Source: Mycobacterium gordonae (GTDB lineage: Bacteria > Actinomycetota > Actinomycetes > Mycobacteriales > Mycobacteriaceae). From it: a stretch of DNA of 64,000 nucleotides. The notes below the pieces were generated by a model. It did no database searches, was not told the origin of the DNA, and saw nothing but the letters and a program-made list of their open reading frames with translations. Positions 17,068-25,889 of this stretch are shown here, piece after piece (the first letter of the stretch is position 1; each line of letters starts with the position of its first letter). Made by a program: the position numbers and the translations under genes. Location of the stretch: positions 1 through 64,000 of the forward strand of contig NZ_LKTM01000024.1 in assembly GCF_001417955.2 (NCBI RefSeq), given 5' to 3'.

Positions 17068-17679
17068 ATGCCGCGTACCTCGGACGCCCGCGACCGCATT
17101 GTGTCGACGGCGGCCCGCCTGTTCCTGGAGCGCAGTTACCACGACGTCGGAGTCGAGGAATTGTGCGCTGTGGCCGACGTCCGCAAAGGCAGCTTCTATC
17201 ACTACTTCTCATCCAAAGCGGATCTGGCGAATGCGGTCGTCGACCTGCACCTGGCGGTATTCCAGGCTCGGTTGGCGAGCACTTCGGGGACAACGGCGGC
17301 CGAGCGGCTCGCGGCAATCCCGGAGGCCATCGCCGGTATCCAGTCGGGACTGCACAGCCAGTTCGGCCGGTTCGTCGGGTGTCCTTTCGGCAACCTCGCC
17401 GCGGAACTGTCAACCACCGACGAGGCGGTGCGCAGCCACCTGGCCGCCCGCTTGGCCGCCCTCGAGGAACATCTCGCGACCATCTGCCGAGATGCCGCCG
17501 CCGACGGCACGCTGCGCGCCGACGTCGACCCGAACCGACTGGCCCATGCCCTGTTCGCGCACTACCAGGGGTTGATCCTGCTCGCGAAACTGCACGGCTC
17601 GACCATTGCCGACCTGGCGCCGGCGCTGCACGAATTCATCGCGGGTCACCTGAGCCACCCCGCCGGTGACCGGTCCTAG
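17068..17679 (+). CDS. TetR-family transcriptional repressor
   Basis: The product has 203 residues. The N-terminal helix-turn-helix (about 7-53) is clear: RIVSTAARLFLERSYHDVGVEELCAVADVRKGSFYHYFSSK in two pieces with the typical KGSFYHYF recognition helix. The ligand domain has FVGCPFGNLAAEL, a pattern common in regulators of the AcrR/YxaF type (TetR_C_6-like). ATG at 17068 fits the promoter position. It most likely represses itself and the divergent haloalkane dehalogenase. Its stop shares the CTAG bases with the stop of the convergent reductase gene. Confidence 0.88.
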   Translation: MPRTSDARDRIVSTAARLFLERSYHDVGVEELCAVADVRKGSFYHYFSSKADLANAVVDLHLAVFQARLASTSGTTAAERLAAIPEAIAGIQSGLHSQFGRFVGCPFGNLAAELSTTDEAVRSHLAARLAALEEHLATICRDAAADGTLRADVDPNRLAHALFAHYQGLILLAKLHGSTIADLAPALHEFIAGHLSHPAGDRS

Positions 17680-18686
17680 GTGACCTTCACCATCAACTTG
17701 CCGACGTTCTTACCGTCGAACAGCATGTTGATGGCCGTCGGCAGCTGCTCAAAACCTTCGACCACGGTTTCCAGCGGCTTGAGTTTGCCCTCGCCGATCA
17801 GGCCGGCGATCTCGCCGATAGCCTCCGGTGCGCGGCCGAAGTGGTCGAGCACGATGAACCCCCGCACCGTGGCGCGCTGAATCAGCAGGTTACCGAACGC
17901 GCGTGGCCCGGGCGGCGGGTCGGCCTCGTTGTAACCGGAGATCAGACCGCAGAGCGCAACGCGCGCATTGATGTTCAGGCGGGCGAAGATCGCGTCCATG
18001 ATGTCGCCACCGACGTTCTCGAAGTCGACGTCAATGCCGTTGGGAGTGGCCGCGACCAATTGGGCGTGCCAGTCCGGGGCCTTGTGGTCGACGGCCGCGT
18101 CGAAGCCGAGTTGCTCGGTCAGCAGCGCACACTTCTCGGGGCCGCCGGCGATCCCGACAACGCGGGCGCCGTCCGCCTTGGCCAGCTGGCCGGCCACCGA
18201 ACCGACCGCTCCGGCCGCGGCCGACACCACAACCGTCTCGCCCGGCTTGGGCTTCCCGATGTCGCGGATGCCGATCCATGCGGTCAGTCCCGTCATGCCC
18301 AGCGCACCCATGTAGGCGCTGGGCGAGACGCCCTCGGCGACCTGGACCGGCATCAGTGGGTTCTGATCGGATGCCACCACGTATTCCTGCCAGCCGAGCA
18401 AGCCCTGCACCGTCTGGCCGACCGGGTAATTGGGATTGTTCGACGCGACCACTTCGCCGATACCACCCGCGCGCATGACCTCGCCGATTCCGACCGGGGG
18501 GAGGTAAGTCGGCGCCTCGGTGATCCACATGCGGTTGGTCGGGTCCAGTGAGATCCAGTCGACGCGGACCAACGCCTCCCCGTCGGCGATCTCGGGGATC
18601 GGCTCCTCGCTGAGTTCGAATGTGCTGGGCCCGATGCGTCCGGTCGGACGTTCATGCAGGAGAAAGCGGCGGTTTCGGTCAGCCAT
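17676..18686 (-). CDS. NADP-dependent oxidoreductase (zinc-independent MDR, CurA-like)
   Basis: The product has 336 residues and the medium-chain dehydrogenase/reductase fold of the leukotriene B4 12-hydroxydehydrogenase / CurA group. The Rossmann motif is VSAAAGAVGSVAGQLAK (AxxGxxG). NVGGDIMDAIFARLN and NLLIQRATVRGFIV are family blocks. There are no structural-zinc cysteines, as expected for this branch. It should reduce alpha,beta-unsaturated carbonyls with NADPH. It is convergent with the TetR gene. Confidence 0.87.
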   Translation of the reverse strand: MADRNRRFLLHERPTGRIGPSTFELSEEPIPEIADGEALVRVDWISLDPTNRMWITEAPTYLPPVGIGEVMRAGGIGEVVASNNPNYPVGQTVQGLLGWQEYVVASDQNPLMPVQVAEGVSPSAYMGALGMTGLTAWIGIRDIGKPKPGETVVVSAAAGAVGSVAGQLAKADGARVVGIAGGPEKCALLTEQLGFDAAVDHKAPDWHAQLVAATPNGIDVDFENVGGDIMDAIFARLNINARVALCGLISGYNEADPPPGPRAFGNLLIQRATVRGFIVLDHFGRAPEAIGEIAGLIGEGKLKPLETVVEGFEQLPTAINMLFDGKNVGKLMVKVT

Positions 18687-18730
18687 GAGCGAACCGTACC
18701 CCTGTCGGTGGCCGGTGCTATAACGCAGGT

Positions 18731-19576
18731 ATGGCCGGCACCAACCACGTCATCACTCATGTTTCCGATACCGCGCGGTGGACGGCGTTGCACCGGGCGA
18801 CCGAGTCAGCACGCCCGGACGCGCTCTTCAAGGACCCGCTCGCCGAGCGGCTGGCGGGCGAGCAGGGACACGCGATCGTCGCCCGGGTGCCACGGTCGAC
18901 GCGCAACGGCTGGTGGCTGGTCGCGCGCACGAAGATCATCGACGACGCCATTCTGCAGGCGATCGGCGACGGGTGTGACCGGGTGCTGAACCTGGCCGCC
19001 GGCCTGGACACCCGCCCTTACCGATTGCCGCTGCCGGCCGATCTCACCTGGGTGGAGGCGGACCTGCCACAGCTGCTGGAGGAGAAGACGCGTCTGCTCG
19101 CCGAGCAGGAACCGCGATGCCGGTTGACCCGGACCGCTGTCGACCTCGCCGACCCGAGTGCTCGCGACACCTTCTTCAACGAAGCGCTGGACGGAGCCAC
19201 CAAGGCGCTGGTGCTCACCGAAGGACTGCTGATGTATCTCGAAGAGGGTGACGTCGCCGCACTTTCGGGCGCACTCAACCGACCCGAGGTGGCCTGGTGG
19301 ATGCTGGATTTCGCGGGACCCGGCCTCAAGCAGATGATGAACCGCAAGATGGACGGACTGCTGCAGAATGCGCCGTTCAAATTCGCGCCGGAGAACGGGC
19401 TCGCGTATTTCGAAAGCCTTGGCTGGCAGGTCGTCGAGGCTGAATCGCTCTTCGCCGCCGCCCGCCGTTTCCATCGCTTGCCGATGTTGATGCGCGCCGC
19501 CGCCTGGCTACCTCAGCCCGATCCGCGGCGGCCCGGCCGCAAACCGTGGAGCGCGGTCGCGCTGCTGGCTCGGTGA
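18731..19576 (+). CDS. PPM/LCM-family SAM-dependent methyltransferase
   Basis: The product has 281 residues in the leucine-carboxymethyltransferase-like family that is strongly expanded in mycobacteria. The SAM motif I is VLNLAAGLDTRPYRL. The acidic motif after strand 2 is WVEADLPQLLEEK, and LTEGLLMYLEEGDV is the family's third block. It is slightly shorter at the N-terminus than the TIGR00027 type found at 56107. The substrate is unknown; methylation of a carboxylate or polyketide-like lipid is typical. It is divergent from the MDR gene (44 bp). Confidence 0.85.
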   Translation: MAGTNHVITHVSDTARWTALHRATESARPDALFKDPLAERLAGEQGHAIVARVPRSTRNGWWLVARTKIIDDAILQAIGDGCDRVLNLAAGLDTRPYRLPLPADLTWVEADLPQLLEEKTRLLAEQEPRCRLTRTAVDLADPSARDTFFNEALDGATKALVLTEGLLMYLEEGDVAALSGALNRPEVAWWMLDFAGPGLKQMMNRKMDGLLQNAPFKFAPENGLAYFESLGWQVVEAESLFAAARRFHRLPMLMRAAAWLPQPDPRRPGRKPWSAVALLAR

Positions 19577-19592
19577 GCCGGTGTCGGCCATA

Positions 19593-19608
19593 TGTGACGC
19601 AGGTCATG
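19593..19608. promoter_or_regulatory. possible CRP-type site
   Basis: TGTGACGCAGGTCATG matches the mycobacterial CRP consensus TGTGA-N6-TCACA at 8 of 10 positions. It lies 137 bp upstream of the small gene at 19745, just after the methyltransferase stop. A single imperfect site can occur by chance. Confidence 0.3.
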
Positions 19609-19744
19609 GCCCGGTTGCGAATTCACGGCAAATTCTCACCTTGGGACACGGTTAGGTCACAGTTTTGCTGGGCATCCTCAGGAACAGAGCGTCAAACCAC
19701 ATGGTTGTAGCTTTTGCGCAGTAATCGGAGAGGAGTTGACAATC

Positions 19745-19951
19745 GTGGCGAATGAATCAGAGGCGAACGTAATTTATCTCCAATCCCACCCGAAGTGGAC
19801 GGCAGCACACCGGCGAGAACGTCAGCTCCAAGAGGCGATGCGCCGGCACCCCGCCTATATCGCCAGGCAGCGTGCCGCGGCCATGGGCGGTTCGGTCTCT
19901 ACCGACCACCGCGGCTTCGGCCGGTACTCCACCGCCGACGCTCCCGCTTAA
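19745..19951 (+). CDS. small basic protein of unknown function
   Basis: The product has 68 residues, is rich in Arg, His and Ala, and lacks a signal peptide or membrane helix. The middle (HPKWTAAHRRERQLQEAMRR) looks like a charged helix. I recognise no family. The GTG at 19745 is chosen because AGGAG (19731-19735) lies 9 bases upstream; an in-frame TTG at 19736 touches the ribosome site and is unlikely. The 168-bp upstream region carries a possible CRP site, and a terminator hairpin follows, so it is probably a single-gene transcript. Confidence 0.6.
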   Translation: MANESEANVIYLQSHPKWTAAHRRERQLQEAMRRHPAYIARQRAAAMGGSVSTDHRGFGRYSTADAPA

Positions 19952-20003
19952 CGTTTTCGCACGACAAACGGTTTATTCAGCTCCTGACCCGATCGCGAAT
20001 CAC

Positions 20004-20035
20004 CCGCACGCACCCCCACGGCGTGCGGTTGTTTT
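20004..20035 (+). terminator. rho-independent-like terminator
   Basis: CCGCACGC (20004-20011) pairs perfectly with GCGTGCGG (20021-20028) across a 9-base loop, and is followed by TTGTTTT. It ends the transcript of the small gene at 19745-19951. Confidence 0.7.
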
Positions 20036-20094
20036 GCTGCCATATTTTCTGAGCGCGGTCGCCTTATCCTGAAACGGACAATGAGGGGACCGAC

Positions 20095-21141
20095 ATGTCT
20101 CAAACACCTGCCACCACGCGGGCCGTCTTCCCGGAGATCAGTTCACGGGCGTGGGAGCATCCGGCCGACCGGACCGCCCTGTCTGCGCTACGCCGGCTCA
20201 AGGGGTTCGACCAGATTCTGAAGCTCTTGTCCGGCATGCTGCGCGAGCGCCAACACCGCTTGTTGTATCTGGCCAGCGGTGCGCGGGTGGGCCCGCGCCA
20301 GTTCGCCGACCTCGATGCGCTGCTCGAGGAGTGCGTCGACGTACTCGATGCGCCGGAAAAGCCGGAACTCTTCGTGACGCAGTCACCGATTGCCAATGCC
20401 TACACGATCGGCATGGACCAGCCGTTCATCGTCATCACCTCCGGTCTGTATGACCTGATGACCCATGACGAGATGCGCTTCGTGGTAGGGCACGAACTCG
20501 GCCACGCGCTGTCCGGCCACGCCGTATACCGCACGATGATGATGCACCTCATGCGGTTGGCGGACTCATTCGGATTCATGCCGATCGGTGGTTGGGCTTT
20601 GCGCGCGATCGTGGCGGCGCTGCTGGAATGGCAGCGCAAGTCAGAGTTGTCGGGTGACCGCGCCGGGCTGTTGTGCTGTCAGGATCTGGACACCGCGATA
20701 AGGGTGGAGATGAAGCTCGCGGGCGGAAGCCGATTGGACAAGCTGGACTCGCAGGCGTTCCTCGCTCAAGCTCGCGAGTACGAACGGTCCGGGGACATGC
20801 GCGACGGGGTGCTCAAGCTGCTCAATCTGGAGCTCCAGACTCATCCGTTCTCGGTGCTGCGGGCCGCGGCGCTGACGCAGTGGGTGGATACCGGCGGCTA
20901 CGCCAGGGTGATGTCGGGGGACTACCCGCGACGAGCCGACGACGATGGCGCATCCTTCGTGGACGACCTCAGCGAAGCCGCGCGCCACTACAAGGACGGT
21001 TTCGATCAATCCGACGACCCGCTGATCAAGAGCATGCGCGACGGGCTCGGCGGGATAGTCGACGGGGTGGGACGCGCAGCGACGAACGCGGCCGACTCCC
21101 TGGGACGCAAGATCAGCGAGTGGCGGCAGAGACCCGAATAG
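20095..21141 (+). CDS. M48-family zinc metallopeptidase
   Basis: The product has 348 residues. The zinc site HELGH is at residues 133-137 within FVVGHELGHALSGHA, and the third ligand is supplied by KSELSGDRAG about 50 residues later. Between them a hydrophobic stretch (MPIGGWALRAIVAALL) may be membrane-associated. The N-terminal half (FVTQSPIANAYTIGMDQPFIVITSGL) matches the prodomain-like part of M48 family proteins (HtpX/Ste24 relatives). The C-terminal 60 residues are acidic and helical. There is no signal peptide. It may degrade damaged membrane proteins. Confidence 0.85.
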   Translation: MSQTPATTRAVFPEISSRAWEHPADRTALSALRRLKGFDQILKLLSGMLRERQHRLLYLASGARVGPRQFADLDALLEECVDVLDAPEKPELFVTQSPIANAYTIGMDQPFIVITSGLYDLMTHDEMRFVVGHELGHALSGHAVYRTMMMHLMRLADSFGFMPIGGWALRAIVAALLEWQRKSELSGDRAGLLCCQDLDTAIRVEMKLAGGSRLDKLDSQAFLAQAREYERSGDMRDGVLKLLNLELQTHPFSVLRAAALTQWVDTGGYARVMSGDYPRRADDDGASFVDDLSEAARHYKDGFDQSDDPLIKSMRDGLGGIVDGVGRAATNAADSLGRKISEWRQRPE

Positions 21142-21148
21142 CTTTCGG

Positions 21149-22294
21149 CTAGTGCGGCGGGCTGGTGTCGACGTCCGCCGGGTCAGCGACCCAGGCCGCG
21201 AAGACGGGAACGCCGGCCCACGGATCGCGCCGGCTCCGACCGGGCCGCTTGCCGACGCTGGCGACCACCGCGTACGGATGCCCGAAGCGCAGCACCGCGG
21301 TGCGCGAAAGACCCGTCGGCATCATCGCGCTGCGTAGCGCGACCGCGGTGACCGCGGCCGCCTCGAAACCCCACCGGTTATAGCGCGCGACCGCCGACTG
21401 GCGGGCCTGCATGTCCGGCGCCGCCGGCAGCGCTTCGGACAGCGCTCGTCCCAACGCGCCGAAGCCAAGTTCCGGATGGGCCGTGAGGTCGTGGTCTGAG
21501 GACGCCTGCCAGGCGGGCAGCACCACCCGCACCTGATCCCCACCCGGTCGCCGGTCCTCGGTGATCGTCCAGAACGGACCGTCGCCCAGCGGAAGGTCGG
21601 ACAGTTTGCGCCGTCGCGGCGTCGAGCCGGTGGCCTGCGAGATATCGTGTGCGGCCGCAAGAACCGACGCGGCGGGGACGCTTTCGCGCGCGATCACCGA
21701 CGTCACCTGCAGGCAGTCACCGCCGACGGCGGTGTGCACCGCAACAGTGCCCAGCCCTGCGACGTCGGTGAAGTACCCGTCGGCACCGCTGAGCGCCTCG
21801 GCGACCTGGTCGCTCCAGGGGGACCGCAACTCGGCGGCTCCGGTGACGTCGTAGGGCCGCAGCCAGGCGATGCAGGTGGCCAGCACGCTGGCCAGCACCG
21901 CCGTCATCTCCGAAACGTCCACCGGAAAGCGGTCGATCATGCCGTCGGTGTGGTGGGCCGCCCACGCGTCGGCTTGCGCCTGGGTCGGAACCGGACCAGT
22001 TTCCACCGCGGCGGGCAGTTCGCCCGGCCAGGCGGGCAAGCCCCACACGGCCAGTGCGCTGCGAATGACTTCCGGTGGATCGCTGAGCAACTCGTCCAGT
22101 GCCCGTCGCGCACGCTTGACGTCGACGCCCAGCACGTTCTCGAGGTCGTGGCGGACCGATCCGCTGGCCAGCGGTGCCGCCAGAGCGAGTAACAGCCAGG
22201 CGCCCAGCGGCGAGGACACCGAGTGCCGACCGGCGTGCAACCGGCAGAAACGCTGGGCGTAACGCGTGATCAGCGGCCCTGGGGCGGCATTCAT
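21149..22294 (-). CDS. serpin-like protein, unknown function
   Basis: The product has 381 residues, near serpin length. The N-terminal HSVSSPLGAWLLLALAAPLASGS followed by DLENVLGVD resembles the serpin helix A-B region (FSPLSI..AL..LGA..T...I..VLG). No clear hinge or reactive-centre loop is recognisable near the C-terminus, which instead reads TAVLRFGHPYAVVASVG. ATG at 22294 is used; the open frame to 22378 adds Cys/Ser-rich residues without homology. The assignment is by eye and tentative. It converges with the M48 peptidase gene (7 bp apart), so a protease-inhibitor pairing is possible but not shown. Confidence 0.5.
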   Translation of the reverse strand: MNAAPGPLITRYAQRFCRLHAGRHSVSSPLGAWLLLALAAPLASGSVRHDLENVLGVDVKRARRALDELLSDPPEVIRSALAVWGLPAWPGELPAAVETGPVPTQAQADAWAAHHTDGMIDRFPVDVSEMTAVLASVLATCIAWLRPYDVTGAAELRSPWSDQVAEALSGADGYFTDVAGLGTVAVHTAVGGDCLQVTSVIARESVPAASVLAAAHDISQATGSTPRRRKLSDLPLGDGPFWTITEDRRPGGDQVRVVLPAWQASSDHDLTAHPELGFGALGRALSEALPAAPDMQARQSAVARYNRWGFEAAAVTAVALRSAMMPTGLSRTAVLRFGHPYAVVASVGKRPGRSRRDPWAGVPVFAAWVADPADVDTSPPH

Positions 22295-22310
22295 GCCCGA
22301 ACTGTAGTAG

Positions 22311-23120
22311 CTACCAGACCCGCACGTAGTCGACGAGCATCTGCGCGGGATAGTGCCCCGGTCCGGGGTCACCGCCACCGGAACCGGCGACCGCCAGGTT
22401 CAGAATCGGGAAGACCTGGTAGCCGGGGTTGTTGAACGGCCAGTCCGGCAGCGAGTTGGCCGCCACGGTGAAATACGGTTGCGCGCCGTCGGTGTAGTCC
22501 TGCCAGAAGCGCATTCCGGCGTCGTCCCACTGGACCCGCCAGGTGTGCCAAGCGCTGTCCAGGGCGAGGTTGTGGGTCTTCCACTCCGAGCCGTTGGCTT
22601 TCGCGTGGACGGTGGTTGCCGACGGCCAACTGCCGTTGCCGTACCACTCGACGATGTCGATTTCGCCCTGGGCGTCGCTGGACAGCCAGAACGCGGGCCA
22701 GGCGCCGGGGGTCAGGCAGTCGAACTTGATGCGGGCTTCCCAGGTGTGTCCGATGCCGCCCTGCCACGGGCTGAAGACCTTGCCGCCGTAGTAGGTGGGG
22801 CCGTCCTTGGCGGCGCGGATGACGAGGTTGGAGTTTCCGTCGATGAAGACGTTCTGCCGGTCGTCACGGTATTGGCCGACGTGTTCGGGCAGTTCCCAGT
22901 AGGTCGGGTCCTTGATCGTCTCGCGAGCCTTGGACACCGTCCATTTCGCCGGATCAGGCGCGGAGCCCGCCGGTCCGTCGAATTCGTCGTGGAATATGTA
23001 CGGGCCTGTTGCACCGCTGGGAGCTGCCTGGGCCTTCGGAGCGGGGGCCGCCCCGAGTGCGGCCGCACCAGTCATCAGGCCCGCCATCAAGAGCATGCGG
23101 CGACGATCAATCTCGAGCAT
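22311..23120 (-). CDS. secreted glycoside hydrolase family 16 (beta-1,3-glucanase-like)
   Basis: The product has 269 residues and is similar to M. tuberculosis Rv0315. A signal peptide begins with three arginines (DRRRMLLMAGLMTGAAALGAAPAPKAQA across residues 4-31), suggestive of Tat export. The catalytic motif ExDxxE is present as GEIDIVEWYG, with nucleophile and acid/base glutamates. FHDEFDG and the C-terminal MLVDYVRVW are GH16 end blocks. Rv0315 is reported to be an immunogenic cell-envelope protein. ATG at 23120 is used; a TTG two codons upstream is also possible. Confidence 0.88.
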   Translation of the reverse strand: MLEIDRRRMLLMAGLMTGAAALGAAPAPKAQAAPSGATGPYIFHDEFDGPAGSAPDPAKWTVSKARETIKDPTYWELPEHVGQYRDDRQNVFIDGNSNLVIRAAKDGPTYYGGKVFSPWQGGIGHTWEARIKFDCLTPGAWPAFWLSSDAQGEIDIVEWYGNGSWPSATTVHAKANGSEWKTHNLALDSAWHTWRVQWDDAGMRFWQDYTDGAQPYFTVAANSLPDWPFNNPGYQVFPILNLAVAGSGGGDPGPGHYPAQMLVDYVRVW

Positions 23121-23171
23121 TAGCAAGGCACCCTAGCAGCCACGACGAGGCGCGCGGAAATTCACGACCGG

Positions 23172-24362
23172 CTATCCGGCTGCGGGCGGCCTGGTCATGA
23201 ACGTCAGCCGATGCCCGTATGCGGGCGTTTTGCGGCCGTTGCCGGCGTTGAAGAACTGCCCGAACGGCGGAGCCACCGGGGTGTTTCCGGCGACAGCGCC
23301 TTCGGCCGCGGCCGGGATCGCGGTGGCGTTGCTGATCGCCGTCGCTCCCTGACCCGTCGCGGTGCCGACCGCGGAGGTCCAACTCGCCGGCACCGACAAT
23401 CCGCTGAGCGGGACGGCCCTGCCCAAACCTGCGGTCACGCTGCCGACCTTCGTCCCGAGGTTGGCAGCGGCCGCGCCCGCGGCCTGGGCCGCACCCGTGG
23501 CCGCCTTGGCGGCAGGTGCCAGGTTGTTCATGAAGTTGGTGATGGCAATCGAACCGCTACTGGCCTGGCCGAACGCCTGCCCCGACTGGAATACCGCGGT
23601 GATGGCCGAAACGTAGGGCGACAGGTACTTGCTGTACAGCGGAACGATGTCGTCAAGCGGCGTGTTGGCGATCAACCACTGGTCGATGGCGGTGTTGCTG
23701 ATCGGCGTCGACAGGGTCTTGAGCACGTCGGCGACCCTGGGGTTGACCTGCCCGGCCATGTTCATGACGTTGCTGAACACGTTGTTGTACTGACCCTTGA
23801 ACGCCGCTATGGCCTGGTCGGCGAGCTGGTAGGGATCGGCCACTTCGGCCGGCTCGGGCAACTCCCCGAACTGGGTCGCCGCCGCCGCACTGCCCGCGTA
23901 GTTGTACATCGCCGCGGCATCCTGAGCCCAGAACTCCGCGTACAACGCCTCGGTCGCGGCAATCGCCGCGGTGTTCTGCCCGAGAAAATTGGTGGCGACC
24001 AGCACCGCCAGCAGGGCACGGTTGGCCGCGATCACGGGGGGCGGGATGGATGCCGCGAACGCGGCCTCGTAGGCGGCAGCGGCGGCGAAGGCCTGGCTTG
24101 CCGCCTGTTCGGCTTCCGCGGCACTGCCGTCCAGGAAGCTGACGAAGGGCGTAGCGGCCGTGAGCATCGCCGCCGAAGCCGGACCCAGCCAAGGACCGGT
24201 GGTCAGCTCCGAAATCACCAACCGATGACCCGACGCTGCGGCTTGCAGGTCGGCGGCCAGTCCACTCCACGCCGCCGCAGCGGCCAGCATCGGACCCGCC
24301 CCCGGACCGGTATATATGCGGCCCGAATTGACTTCGGGCGGCAAAACGCCGTAGTCGACCAT
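23172..24362 (-). CDS. PPE family protein, SVP subgroup
   Basis: The product has 396 residues. The PPE domain (1-180) begins [20 protein letters not shown] and carries the WxG turn in PWLGPASAAM. The SVP-type motif is GLSVPASW at about residue 335, and the end MTRPPAAG is shared with the paralogue upstream. PPE proteins are exported by type VII secretion with a PE partner. It starts 14 bp after the upstream PPE gene and is the last gene of the PE-PPE-PPE operon. The two PPEs share about the same layout throughout, so they arose by tandem duplication. Confidence 0.9.
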   Translation of the reverse strand: MVDYGVLPPEVNSGRIYTGPGAGPMLAAAAAWSGLAADLQAAASGHRLVISELTTGPWLGPASAAMLTAATPFVSFLDGSAAEAEQAASQAFAAAAAYEAAFAASIPPPVIAANRALLAVLVATNFLGQNTAAIAATEALYAEFWAQDAAAMYNYAGSAAAATQFGELPEPAEVADPYQLADQAIAAFKGQYNNVFSNVMNMAGQVNPRVADVLKTLSTPISNTAIDQWLIANTPLDDIVPLYSKYLSPYVSAITAVFQSGQAFGQASSGSIAITNFMNNLAPAAKAATGAAQAAGAAAANLGTKVGSVTAGLGRAVPLSGLSVPASWTSAVGTATGQGATAISNATAIPAAAEGAVAGNTPVAPPFGQFFNAGNGRKTPAYGHRLTFMTRPPAAG

Positions 24363-24376
24363 TTTTGCTGCGGCCG

Positions 24377-25561
24377 TTAGCCGGCGGCTGGGGGCTTGGC
24401 CATGACGGAGGGCTTGAACCCGTACGTCGGCTGATTGCGGCCATAGCCTCCGTTGACGAACTGCCCGAACGGCGGGGCCATCGGGAAGCTGTTGCCCTCG
24501 GCGGCGGCCGGAATCGCGGTGGCAATGCCCGGATTGGTGGTGGCGTGCCACGGCACCCAGTTCGCCGGCGCGGACAGGCCGCCGATCGGGATCGCCTTGC
24601 CCAGACCCGCGGCCACGCCCCCGAGGTTGCTGGCTGCGCCGGCCGCGGCCTGGCCTGCGCTGGCCGCGGCAGCACCGGCGGCCGATGCTGCGCCCTCGGC
24701 TGCCTTTGCCGCCGAAGCTGCGGGCTTGGCGAAGTTGGCCATGGCGGTCAAACCGTTGCTGACCTGGCCGAAGGACTGCGTCGACTGGATCATCGCCGCC
24801 AGGGAGTTGACGTAGGGGGAGAGGTACTTGCTGTAGAGGGCCACCACGTCGTCCAGGGGCGTGTTCGCCACCAGGAATTGGTCGATTGCCGTGCCGTTGA
24901 TCGGCGAAGACAGCGTCTTCAGCACATCGGAGACCCTGGGGTTGACCTGCGACGCCACATTCATCACGTTGGTGTAGCCCGTGTTGTACTGCGCCTTGAA
25001 GACCGCGATGGCCTGGTCGGCCAGTCCGTAGGGGTCGACTACCTCAGCCGGCGCTGGTAGGTCGGCCAGCTTGGTGGCCGCGGCTGCACTGCCCGCGTAG
25101 GAGTACATAGCCCCGGAATCCTGAGCCCAGAACTCCGCGTACTGCGCCTCGAGGGTGGAGATCGCCGAACTGTTCTGGCCGAGCAGGTTGGATGCGATCA
25201 GTTCCTGTAACAAGGCACGGTTGGCCGCGATCAACGGCGGAGGAACGCTGGCCGCGAACGCGGTTTCATAGGCGTTCACCGCGGCGGTCGCCTGGCTCGC
25301 CGCCTGGGCGGCCTGCTCAGCACTGTTGTCCAGCCACGCGAGGAACGGGCTGACGCTGGCAGTCAACGACGCCGCAGCCGGCCCCAGCCACGGACCGCTG
25401 GTCAGCGCGGTGATCACCGACCGGTGACCCGACGCGGCCTCCTGCAGGTCGGCGGCCAGTCCACTCCATGCCGAGGCGGCGGCAAGCAACGAGCCCGCAC
25501 CCGGGCCGGCGTAGATCAGCCCGGAATTGATCTCAGGCGGCAACAGGCCGTAGTCAACCAT
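24377..25561 (-). CDS. PPE family protein, SVP-like
   Basis: The product has 394 residues and is a close paralogue of the next gene. PPE domain: VDYGLLPPEINSGLIYAGPG, with PWLGPAAASL as WxG. The SVP position reads GLSAPANW, so the Val is Ala here. A central LPAPAEVVDPYGLADQAI and VNPRVSDVLKTLSSPI are shared with the paralogue. It starts 31 bp after the PE gene, the usual PE/PPE spacing, and should form a heterodimer with that PE for ESX-5-type export. Confidence 0.9.
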   Translation of the reverse strand: MVDYGLLPPEINSGLIYAGPGAGSLLAAASAWSGLAADLQEAASGHRSVITALTSGPWLGPAAASLTASVSPFLAWLDNSAEQAAQAASQATAAVNAYETAFAASVPPPLIAANRALLQELIASNLLGQNSSAISTLEAQYAEFWAQDSGAMYSYAGSAAAATKLADLPAPAEVVDPYGLADQAIAVFKAQYNTGYTNVMNVASQVNPRVSDVLKTLSSPINGTAIDQFLVANTPLDDVVALYSKYLSPYVNSLAAMIQSTQSFGQVSNGLTAMANFAKPAASAAKAAEGAASAAGAAAASAGQAAAGAASNLGGVAAGLGKAIPIGGLSAPANWVPWHATTNPGIATAIPAAAEGNSFPMAPPFGQFVNGGYGRNQPTYGFKPSVMAKPPAAG

Positions 25562-25592
25562 TGGTTTGTTCCCCTAAGTCTCTAGTGAAAGC

Positions 25593-25889
25593 TCAGACGG
25601 AAGCCGCGTTGGCTGCTTCGGTCGCCGCGTACGAGCCCGCGCTCGTGCCGAGGGTCGCCGCCAGCGCCGCCTGGATCTGGGCGGCCCGCGCCTGCAACTC
25701 CTGGAACCGTGCTGCGTGGGTGGCGAACTGCGCTGCCGTCAAGATAGAAACCTCGTCCGCTGCGGCAGGGACAACGCCGGTCGTGGGAACGGCGGCGGCC
25801 GCGTTACCCACGTTCAGGGCAGCACCCAGAGACTGCAGATTGCTGGCGGCGGCTGCCAGGTGCTCCGGATAAGTACGTACGAAAGACAT
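25593..25889 (-). CDS. PE family protein (short, classical)
   Basis: The product has 98 residues, almost only the PE domain. It begins SFVRTYPEHLAAAASNL, continues VPTTGVVPAAADEVS and ends AGSYAATEAANAASV. The YxxxE export motif is YAATE. GGAGG lies 6 bases before the ATG at 25889, so the longer frame upstream is not used. It is the first gene of a PE-PPE-PPE operon and should pair with the adjacent PPE. Confidence 0.92.
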   Translation of the reverse strand: MSFVRTYPEHLAAAASNLQSLGAALNVGNAAAAVPTTGVVPAAADEVSILTAAQFATHAARFQELQARAAQIQAALAATLGTSAGSYAATEAANAASV

